Origin: Artemisia argyi
Taxonomy: Eukaryota > Streptophyta > Magnoliopsida > Asterales > Asteraceae
Assembly (NCBI GenBank): GCA_030686995.1
Contig: CM060704.1
Location: forward strand, 120,506,042 to 120,570,041
Length of the DNA: 64,000 nucleotides
Direction: 5' to 3'
Under the pieces are notes generated by a model. The model ran no database searches. It was not told the DNA's origin and was given only the letters and a program-made list of their open reading frames with translations. Below, in pieces: positions 55,874-64,000 of this stretch. The position numbers were made by a program, and so were the translations under genes. The stretch's first letter is position 1. Each line of letters begins with the position of its first letter.

Positions 55874-57042
55874 TCAATTGTCCTTGGGGAAAGTTTGGAG
55901 ATCCGGGGCAACCATGGATGGTATGTCCTCTCCAAAGTAATGCTTCAAACGATGTCCATTCACTTTGAAATTCGGACCGTCATTTTGAGATAATTCGACG
56001 GTGCCATAAGGATAAACCTTAGCGATAGTGAATGGACCAGTCCAACGGGTTTTTAGCTTTCCCGAGAAGATCTTGAGTCTAGAGTTGAAAAGAAGGAATA
56101 GATCACCAACGTTAAAGACGCGGTTCTTGATTTTTGAGTCATGAATCTTCTTTGTCTTTTCTTTGTAGATCAAAGAGTTCTCATAAGCTTGATCACGAAG
56201 TTCATTTAATTCATTCAGTTGAACTTTCCAATGATCACCCGCAGTTTTCAGGTCAAAATTTGCATGCTTGAGGGCCCAATAGGCCTTATGCTCAAGCTCG
56301 ATCGGTAGATGGCACGCTTTCCCGTACACAAGCTTGTAAGGCGTACACCCGATGGGTGTTTTGTAAGCTGTACGGAAAGCCCAAAGTGCATCATCTAATT
56401 TATCCGACCACAATGCACGATTTTCACCAACGGTTCTTTCCAAAATTCTCTTAATTCCTCGATTGGAAACTTCTACTTGTCCACTTGTTTGTGGTTGGTA
56501 CGCAGTAGAAAGACGGTGAGTTACACCATACTTTTGCATGACTTTATCAAATTTGTCATTGCAAAAATGCGTACCACGATCACTGATAATAGCACGTGGA
56601 GTTCCAAATCGAGCAAAAAGAGCTTTCAAGAATTTCACAACTACTCGGGCATCATTAGTGGGTAAAGCTTTCGCTTCAACCCATTTTGACAAGTAGTCAA
56701 CAGCCACGAGTATATACTTATTTCCATAAGATGATGGAAATGGCCCCATAAAATCGATGCCCCATACGTCAAAGATTTCACAAACTTGAATTGCATTCTA
56801 AGGCATTTCATTCTTTTGTGAAATGTTCCCGTGACGTTGACAAGCGTCACAGGATTTGACTAATTCCTGGGCATCCTTGTAAATCGAGGGCCAATAGAAA
56901 CCGGAGTCAAACACCTTTTTGGCGGTGTAGTTTGGATTGTGGTGGCCCCCGTGGGACCAGCATGGCAGGCCTTTAGAATTTCAGTGGCTTCTTGGTCATA
57001 AACACACCGCCGGATGACTTGATGCGCACAGATTTTGAACAA
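55874..57042 (-). pseudogene. pol: Element H integrase
   Basis: The zinc-binding HHCC part reads from 57042 ([19 protein letters not shown]), is frameshifted near 56957, then [14 protein letters not shown] at 56798 interrupts just before the core. Core: first Asp in [10 protein letters not shown] (about 56758), second in IISDRGTHF (about 56580), Glu in [12 protein letters not shown] (about 56470). C-terminal GPF/GPY region [12 protein letters not shown] near 56040 and tail ending FPKDN at the stop. Core residues are intact, but the stop and frameshift inactivate the frame. Confidence 0.9.
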
Positions 57043-58527
57043 TTAGGGGTCGTCCCAGAAGTAATGTTTTACATCTTTGAAGAATTTATTTTTCTGTTGG
57101 GACGACATCCCTTTCACCACAAAGTTACCCGCAAGGTAGTTTGCAAAGTCGGCAAACCATGGGGTAATAGAGTCTCCACGAAAGGTAACCGCATTGAGTG
57201 TCTCGAGAGGGAATGTTTCATTAATTTCTTTCCTCTCGAAGACATCTTGGTGGGGGTTTTCCAATCGGGAGAGATGATCAGCAACTAGGTTCTCAGCTCC
57301 TTTTTTATCACGAATAATGATATCAAATTCCTGTAGGAGGAGAACCCAATGGAGTAGTCTCGGCTTTGCATCTTGTTTTGCAAAGAGGTACTTCAAAGCC
57401 GAGTGATCCGTATACACTATGCTTTTGGTCAATATCAAGTATGGCCGGAATTTTTCAAAGGCATACACCACAGCTAATAATTCTTTTTCAGTGATGGTGT
57501 AATGACTTTGAGCCTCGGTCATTGTCTTGCTTGCATAGTGTATAGGCTGAAAGTGTTTTGTTTTTCGTTTCCCCAAGACTGCCCCTATCGCATAATCACT
57601 AGCATCACACATGAGTTCGAAGGGCAAGTCCCAATCGGGGGCAACCAGAATCGGTGGCTCGGTAAGCTTTTTCTTTAATGTTTCAAAAGCTTCGATGCAC
57701 TCAGGGGAGAAGATAAAAGGAGCGTCCTTTTCGAGGAGATGGGTCATAGGCCGGGCGATTTTAGAAAAATCTTGAATAAACCTACGATAGAAACCGGCAT
57801 GACCTCCTAATACCTTTGACGGTAGTGGGATGAGGTAATTTTGCGATGACATCCACTTTGGCTTTGTCAACGTCAATCCCGTTCTTTGAAATTTTATGGC
57901 CGAGGACAATGCCCTCTTTGACCATAAAGTGACTCTTCTCCCAATTTAGACATAACCTTGTGTCTTCACAATGTTTGAGCATGTTGTCTAAATGGGAGAG
58001 ACATGATTAAAACAAATCCCCGATGACCGAAAAATCGTCCATAAAGACCTCCATAGTTTTCCTGATCATGTCAGAAAATATGGCCATCATACATCTTTGA
58101 AACGTGCCCGGAGCATTACTTAAACCAAATGGCATACGTTTATACGCAAAAGTTCCATAGGGGCACGCGAAAGTGGTCTTTTCCTGATCTTGCGGATCAA
58201 TGGGAATCTGAAAGTAACCCGAGAAACCATCGAGGAAGCAATAGTACTCATTCCCCGCTAATCTCTCGAGCATCTGGTCCATAAAGGGCAGAGGAAAATG
58301 GTCTTTGCGGGTGGCGTCATTTAACTTGCGATAGTCAATGCAGACACGCCAACCCGTAACCAATCGAGTTGGAATCAACTCAGTTTCCTCGTTTGTGACA
58401 ACAGTAATGCCACCCTTTTTTGGAAGACAATGAATTGGGTTAACCCAAGGACTGTCCGAGATAGGGTAAATCAATCCGGCATCAAGAAGTTTTAAAACTT
58501 CTTGTTTGATTACCTCATGAATTTTTG
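57043..58527 (-). pseudogene. pol: Element H reverse transcriptase (C-terminal) and RNase H
   Basis: RT resumes left of the LINE insertion (HEVIKQEVLKLLDAGLIYPI) and runs through GWRVCIDYRKLND, MPFGLSNAPGTFQRCM and catalytic VFMDDFSV (about 58045). TAA at 58007. The thumb ([20 protein letters not shown]) follows in frame, then a small deletion and frameshift near 57805. RNase H has [13 protein letters not shown] (about 57605), [25 protein letters not shown] and VADHLSRL (about 57270), the four acidic residues of the family. TAA at 57043. Each catalytic motif is intact, but the gene as a whole is broken. Confidence 0.9.
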
Positions 58528-58542
58528 GATTCACCCTTCTTT
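58528..58542. repeat. 15-bp target-site duplication of the ORF1-only LINE
   Basis: GATTCACCCTTCTTT here and at 61157-61171, flanking 58543-61156. The length is typical of LINE insertion and not of LTR elements. Confidence 0.9.
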
Positions 58543-61156
58543 TTTGGGTAAAAGGGAGCTTCCACCCTGGTAAAATATATTAACCAATAAAACGTTGAAA
58601 GTACAATGGAATGTGGCTGAAGTACCACATTAACCTCAAGCAACCGCTTGAACTATCCTATATCATTTATGACAGGCCATAAATGAACCACTAGCTACCA
58701 ACAACTAGAACAACCAAAAAACAACATAAGATGACATGCTAATCTTATGATAAAACAAAACAAAATAAAATACTACTTCCCAGCACGTCCTTGAAGCTTG
58801 AACTCCTTGAATTGTTCCAGTAAGTCATTTACTTGAGCCGCATACTCATCTAAAAAATAATCATCTCCCAAATAATCATTAGACTCATACACCTCATCTT
58901 CATCACTGTCAGAAACAACTACTTCACCAACCTTAGAAAATGGGTTACCCCTCTTCATACTTGGAGATGGGATAGTAGATTGCTCCAACGCCTTTTTTGT
59001 TGCGGACGTACTAGAAGATGGTACAGTAGACGACTTAGAAGCCTCACCCGGCACCTGCGATTCCATGATACTAATAGGCTGATCTTGTGACCCCTTACCA
59101 TTGTTAACAAAACCAAGAACATCCTCATCCAACAATGACTCCAAGATACCAAATGAGTTAGAATACATTGGGTCCTTACCAGATTTAAAATTTGAAGTAG
59201 AAGCCTGCTTTAGACCTTTAGGATCTGAATCTTTCTTGGTATCAACCTGATTAGAAGTTGTCGTGACTTTAGGTCTCCAAAAATTAGCCTTAGGCTTGGA
59301 GAGTTTAACCCCTCCAATTGGCTTAGGTTGAGACATAGAAGCCACACTCTTACCTTTATTCTTACGATTCCTTACCTCTGTGAACCCCTCATCGTTATTA
59401 ACCACCTGAATCGATGCATTAGTCACCACATTAGAAACCTTATGAACCACCTCTTTAACTTGTTTTGGACACTCACTAAGTGTGTGACCAAATATCTTAC
59501 AAACGCTACAATGAGGAGGTGTCCATTCATATTCGACGCGGATGATTTCTGTCGAATAGCCACTATCATCATCCAATGGGATAGCCATACTAACCTCCTT
59601 TTTCAATTCTGAATTTGAACACACTTCAACCAACGCACGAGCATAACTAATCCGACCCCATGAGTCAACACACATAGAAGATGTAAATGAATCCAACATA
59701 ATCGGTTTCCCCACTTGAGTAGCAATCAAGCTTAAACCGACCTCCGAATAAGCAACTATAGGCACATTATGTAATTTAACCCAAACCGGAATTGTAGTTA
59801 CCTCATTCTTGGTTAGGGGAACCTTAAGAGACCATTTCCTAAGAATAAGAGGTGAATGACGGATTAACCACGGGCCTTGTTGGAGCAATTGCTGCAATCC
59901 GTCCTTAGAAGAGAACTTAAATAAGAAAACACCCGCTTCATTCTTCATAATCTTTTGCACACCAAATTTCTTCCATGTATTAGTAACATAGTTCTGAACA
60001 ATTGGAAACGCTATAGCTTTTCCTAAGAAGTACCCAACAAGAGTGTTCTCATACCGACCTAAAACGGGTTCCATTGCCTCCTTAGGGAGTTTAGTATCAT
60101 GGTTAGGAACCCGATCTTTATTAACCATATGCCTAAAATTCACCTTACGAGAAGTACTATTGTCACCAAGCAAAGAAGCAAACGATTGATCCTTTCCACT
60201 AACATTACCTTTGCCCTCACTAGTACCATAAGTCGTTGGGGCTGAATAAGATGTTTTAGGACCAGAGGACATATTCTTGTCCACTAACGTAGACAAGTTA
60301 ATATCACCATCATCCACACTCCAATCAGAAATAATAGGACCAGCCGATTCACGTGGAGGTTGATTACTAGGACAATCACCATTAACACTACCATCACCAT
60401 TAACAACGATACCAACCTTAGGAGTGGATTTACCCAATCCCGTAACAGAATCAACCTTCGTATCAACTTTGGAAGCATTATAAACCTCACTTGCAGCAAC
60501 ATTAATATTGCCACCCAACTTATCCATAGAATCGTTAAAATTATTTAAGATCGATGCAATGTTCTCCTCACCATGGTTCGATACATTACCAGCAGCATTA
60601 CCCACAAGTTTCATATCCTTAGTCGCACTAGTTGATGTCAAAAAACCCTTATTACTAAGAAAACCTTTCTCCATCTCTCAAAAATCCCACAAACACCACA
60701 AAGAACAAATCGAACACAACTAAAAAGCCACTAACCAGCGTATAGCAACCAAACAATGAAGAAAAAACTCTAACTAAAACATTAGAGTTTAGAACGCATG
60801 AAGAATAAAACCTAACCCATTAGCATGCAAAATTGACGTACACAATAATAATCAATGGAATAGTAGGCCCCAATTAAGTTCAATTATATACTTATAATAG
60901 ATCAGTAGAACATGCAATTGTACTATAATCAACCCACTATTAGCAAACACCAATTAAATAGTAACCGACCTTGAAGAAAACAAAAAGCGAAGATTATCAC
61001 CGACCCACGATTAGCAAACACCAATTTAATAATAACCGACCGTGAAGAAGATTAAAAATTAAAGGGTATAAGATCGACTATTAAGGAATCGAAGGGACGA
61101 TGTTGATCGGTTTTTTTGTCGCCAGAGAGATACTTCTTTAGGGTTTTTTTTTTTTT
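58543..61156 (-). mobile_element. ORF1-only LINE (half-LINE) inserted in element H
   Basis: 2,614 bp with a LINE-sized target duplication. On the minus strand: an A-run and AAACCCTAAAG 5' start, a 5' UTR of about 480 bp, one intact ORF1, about 230 bp of 3' UTR, and a short A tail (about 6). Endonuclease and RT (ORF2) are absent. Either an internal deletion derivative or a retrocopy of a spliced LINE transcript; both would have been moved by a full LINE in trans. Confidence 0.85.
58773..60674 (-). CDS. LINE ORF1 protein: DUF4283 and CCHC knuckle, intact
   Basis: 633 codons from ATG 60674 to TAG-type stop at 58773, no lesions. The N-terminal third is Ser/Asn/Gly-rich and disordered-looking. 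Residues about 205-395 match the DUF4283 domain of plant L1 ORF1 (LVGYFLGKAIAFPIVQNYV, then FKFSSKDGLQQLLQQGPWLI, PVWVKLHNVPIVAYSEVGL, DSWGRISYARALVEV). It is followed by the knuckle CSVCKIFGHTLSEC, and then a Lys/Ser-rich and acidic tail (VVSDSDEDEVYESND). ORF1 proteins bind LINE RNA and form the RNP. No ORF2 follows; the next 230 bp are 3' UTR. Confidence 0.9.
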   Translation of the reverse strand: MEKGFLSNKGFLTSTSATKDMKLVGNAAGNVSNHGEENIASILNNFNDSMDKLGGNINVAASEVYNASKVDTKVDSVTGLGKSTPKVGIVVNGDGSVNGDCPSNQPPRESAGPIISDWSVDDGDINLSTLVDKNMSSGPKTSYSAPTTYGTSEGKGNVSGKDQSFASLLGDNSTSRKVNFRHMVNKDRVPNHDTKLPKEAMEPVLGRYENTLVGYFLGKAIAFPIVQNYVTNTWKKFGVQKIMKNEAGVFLFKFSSKDGLQQLLQQGPWLIRHSPLILRKWSLKVPLTKNEVTTIPVWVKLHNVPIVAYSEVGLSLIATQVGKPIMLDSFTSSMCVDSWGRISYARALVEVCSNSELKKEVSMAIPLDDDSGYSTEIIRVEYEWTPPHCSVCKIFGHTLSECPKQVKEVVHKVSNVVTNASIQVVNNDEGFTEVRNRKNKGKSVASMSQPKPIGGVKLSKPKANFWRPKVTTTSNQVDTKKDSDPKGLKQASTSNFKSGKDPMYSNSFGILESLLDEDVLGFVNNGKGSQDQPISIMESQVPGEASKSSTVPSSSTSATKKALEQSTIPSPSMKRGNPFSKVGEVVVSDSDEDEVYESNDYLGDDYFLDEYAAQVNDLLEQFKEFKLQGRAGK

Positions 61157-61367
61157 GATTCACCCTTCTTTGTTGTTGGAGTGCAGGTTTGAAGTCGTCC
61201 TCCATTAAAATCTTGTGAGTACAAAATTCAGGGTCAATGCCCTTGATGTCAGAGAGTCGCCAAGCAATTGCTTGTTTATGTAACTTCAAAACCTTTATTA
61301 GAGCAGCCTTTTCCTCAACACTTAAATCTTTAGCAATTATGACGGGTAATTTATCATCACCCTCCAT
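61157..61367 (-). pseudogene. pol: Element H reverse transcriptase, N-terminal piece
   Basis: Frame with [20 protein letters not shown] and AIAWRLSDIKGIDPEFCTHK, the Athila RT entry region. It runs into the LINE at the target duplication and resumes at 58527. A frameshift near 61365 separates it from the upstream linker. Confidence 0.88.
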
Positions 61368-62149
61368 AATGCATATTCAAGATGAGGCGGCAAGTCCTTA
61401 AGTTCAACCTCAGGGAAGTCATCAGTTTTCTCAACATTTTTGACTTCCTCTTTATGAAGTGTTTGTGGTAGAACAGGAAGAAGAGAGGGATCTTCGTTTA
61501 GTAATTTCTCAAGTAAGAGAATATCCCTCTCGGGGTCAATCTCTTAGTTATCGATTCCATCGGGAATCGAATCACTTTTGAGAAAGGCCTCAATTTCTTC
61601 TAAGATGAAGTCACTTCCCTCAAACGGAGTAAGGGAAGGAGAAGAATTGGCAATGATGGGATGAGAAGATTGAGTAAGGTTTTCACACGAAGAATCATCA
61701 ATGAAACCTAAAACCTCTTGAGCATACTCCTCAGCAGTAATATCGATGACATCTATTTGGTTCACCGATTCTGAGTCATAATTGGAGGAGTATCTCGAAG
61801 TCTGATTTAGGTTGAAGGTAATGGCTTCCGTTCCAACACGCAGTGTGATCTCTTGCTCAAATACATCGATGAGAGCATGCCCAGTTCTAAGGAATCCCCT
61901 TCCAAGAATGAGAGGGACACTTGAATCGGCATCAAAGTCAACAATCACAAAATCTGCCGGAAAATGAAACTTTCCCACTCTAACAAACACGTCCTCGGCA
62001 ATGCCAAGTGGACGAGAAATTGAACGATCGGCAAGCTCTAAAGTAATGCACGTGGGAGTAAGTTCGGGAAGAGAGAGTTTCTTCCACACAGAATATGGCA
62101 TCAGGTTAATGCTAGCACCTAGATCGGCTAAGGCGAAGCATTCAACCAT
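61368..62149 (-). pseudogene. pol: Element H protease and linker
   Basis: The Athila-type retropepsin starts near 62149. Active-site stretch ALADLGASINLMP (Asp-Leu-Gly, normal for this clade), then VFVRVGKFHFPADFVIVDFD and VPLILGRGFLRTG near 61900. An acidic linker follows with TAA at 61544, after which the same frame continues to about 61370 ([15 protein letters not shown]). Confidence 0.88.
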
Positions 62150-64000
62150 ACCCGAAAAAGTACAAGAATGAGAAATTTCCCGGGGTCTCCAAGCTTTTCG
62201 GGAAGCTTTTTCAAAAGAACTGCTGAGCAGTTCTCATTCAGAGGAGTTCTTGCCATCTCAAAGAGTTTTTCCTTATTACTTAACAGATTTTTGATTGTTG
62301 ATGCAAACTTGGGCATCAAGAGAATAGCGTCCGCGAAGCTAATGTCAAAGTGAAAATCTTGGAAGATTTGGAAAAATTTATCCATTTGGTGATAAGCCTT
62401 TTCGCGGAGCTTTTGTTCATTGAGACGTGATGGGTAAGGAATAGAAGTTTTGGATTTAGGGTTGTCCACTGGAGTTTCTAGTGGTTCTAAGAAAACTCCA
62501 GGCTTACATCTGGTTTCTGGAATAACCTGAGGTTGGACGTGTGCTGTACTTCGTGAGCTAGTAGGTTGCACTTTGTCCTTTGTCACCTCAGGTTCACGTT
62601 CCACTACCTTTGGAGGAGAGGAAGAAGAGGTATTAGGAATCGCGGGTTCATCATATGAAGCACCACTTCTTGTTGTGATCGCCTTAGCATTGCCCCTCGG
62701 GTTAGCGATCGTGTTGCTCGGTAAAGTAGTACCTGAGCCCGAGGGTCGATCATTTAAAGACTTCTTGATATCAGAAATCTGGCTGACCAACATCTTGTTC
62801 AACTCTTCTTGGGACTTCATGAATTGCTTTAACAACTCGTCAGATGAAGGCCCAGTTGGAACAATGGCTTGATTTTGATTAGGAAAAATTGGAGCTCGAT
62901 TTTTCGGGTTGGGACCTTGATTTTGAAAATTACCCTGATTAGGGTTGTTGTTTCCATGAAAATATCCCGGATTGAAATTACCCTGACCTTGGTTTTGATT
63001 AAAGTTTCCTTGATGTTGGAAACCTTGATTTTGGAAACCTTGGTTTTGATTGTGAAAACCGTGACCCTGATTGAAGTTACCTTGGTTTTGAAAACCTTGG
63101 TTCACTCTATTTTGATTTTGGCCACGGTTTTGGACATTTTGGTTTTGATTAAAACCAGGAGGTCCAGGGTAGTGGTGAGAACGATAGTTTGGGTCCATAG
63201 GAGGGCGATATTGATTGCCTCCTTGATTTTGGGACCCGGCTACAACATGTGCTTCATATGGAGTACCATCAGTAGCTGTGCAATTGTAGTAGGCATGCGG
63301 CCCACCACAAGTTACACAGACTTCCACTTTTTTAACCTCAGCAGGTGGAGGATGTTGTAGAAATGAAACTTTCTTTGTTTGGGCGATAACCAAAGCTTGA
63401 ATAGCTTCAGTGAGCTTGTCAAACTTAGCATCCGTGCTAGATTGACCCACAGAAGATGAAGTGGAAGGACCCGCATTGATTTGGGAAACAATCGGCTTGC
63501 TTCGTGTAGAGCGGACCTTGGACTTGTTTTCTATGATTTGCAAAGCTTCTTTTGTAGTTCTACTCAAGAAATTACCTCCCGCGGAGGCATTGAGAGAATC
63601 CTGATCAGCTTGGCTCACACCATTGTAAAAAGTATCGAGTTGCATCAACTCTGAGAAACCATGATGTGGACACTTGCGAAGTAATTCTTTGAAACGATCC
63701 CACGCTTCACCAAAAGATTCATCATATTTCTGAGTGAACTTGGTGATTTCGTTCTTAAGACTCGTGGTCTTGGAAGGTGGGAAGAATTCATTCACAAATT
63801 TTTTGACAAGATCTTCCCATGTCTCAATAGATCGAGGAGGTTGTTTTTCAAGCCAAATCCGGGCTTGTCCCTCAAGGGAGAACGGGAAGAGAAGAAGTTT
63901 GATTGCTTCACAAGGGACATTTTTGTACATGATGGTCGATGTGATTTTATTGATCCATCGAATGTGAGCATGAGGATCGTCCCTCTCAAAACCGTAAAAT
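62128..64000 (-). pseudogene. gag: Element H gag, Athila type, partial at window edge
   Basis: Open from the window edge (no start in view) to 62128. Retrotrans_gag domain near 63930-63500 (LLLFPFSLEGQARIWLEKQP, FVNEFFPPSKTTSLKNEI, CPHHGFSELMQLDTFYNGV). Zinc knuckle CVTCGGPHAYYNC (CX2CX3HX4C) near 63300. A Gln/Asn/Gly-rich repeat region at 63230-62870 follows, then a Pro/Ser-rich part and a basic segment. A single-base loss near 62172 moves the frame off the protease, which otherwise would be continuous with gag as in Athila polyproteins. This is the only lesion seen in gag. Confidence 0.9.

Larger units (their letters stand above)
51339..64000 (-). mobile_element. Element H: Athila-like retrotransposon, 5' end outside window
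   Basis: On the minus strand: gag (running off the window), PR, RT, RNase H, INT, stem-loops, tandem repeats, PPT, 3' LTR. The LTR starts and ends like that of element C. Left target duplication would be GCTAC (51334-51338), not verifiable here. All pol domains exist but carry stops and frameshifts, and a LINE sits in the RT gene. It inserted into the integrase end of element G. Confidence 0.9.

Noticed and set aside
1..64000. A host (cellular) gene anywhere in the window
   Set aside because: Every frame with recognisable domains belongs to a retroelement; no intron-exon gene structure was found.

Overview
ORGANISM AND CONTENT. The window is intergenic DNA of a large, repeat-rich flowering-plant genome. 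I find no cellular gene, rRNA, tRNA, CRISPR array or bacterial feature. The element families, namely a Sirevirus-type Copia Gag, an acidic protease-like ORF, a CCxYCGGPH zinc-knuckle ORF and a Ty3 element with a coiled-coil pre-Gag, resemble from memory predicted proteins of the daisy family (Asteraceae, perhaps Anthemideae such as Tanacetum or Artemisia). That assignment is an inference. LAYOUT. Everything is transposable-element sequence in two nested stacks built on one old minus-strand LINE. Stack 1: the LINE (1380-1825 and 36931-38044) is split by element A (1826-36930, Sirevirus-like, no ORF, target duplication GAAAG). A is split by element E (4821-31963, minus strand, Athila-like, broken gag only, GTCCT). 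E is split by element C (9151-28563, Athila-like LTRs of about 4.1 kb, unusual zinc-knuckle ORF, TGAAT). The 3' LTR of C is split by element B (18865-27148, Sirevirus-like, intact gag and no pol, CTTAT). Stack 2: element G (38045 to 51338 and presumably beyond, Ty3/gypsy, probably Tekay chromovirus, heavily mutated) abuts the LINE. Its gag is split by element F (40828-47154, same superfamily as E, one intact protease-like ORF, TCAAT). Its 3' end is split by element H (51339 to beyond 64000, minus strand, Athila-like with gag-PR-RT-RH-INT). The RT gene of H is split by a 2.6 kb ORF1-only LINE (58543-61156, 15-bp target duplication). HOW THE PARTS RELATE. Five of the six LTR elements whose coding content can be judged lack pol and must be moved in trans (A, B, C, E, F would need helpers). 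H shares with C its LTR ends, PPT, a tandem-repeat block and even the last codons of integrase, so an H-like element is the natural helper for C. E and F share LTRs and the 3' internal module but carry different ORF cassettes. MOST INTERESTING SIGNAL. C, E, F and H carry a similar set of small stem-loops directly after the last ORF and before a purine run. The stems show compensatory changes between families, which suggests conserved RNA elements kept while the coding region was swapped or lost. A second signal is an array of TGACG-N-CGTCA palindromes just upstream of the TATA box in the E and F LTRs. All alignments and boundaries were made by eye.
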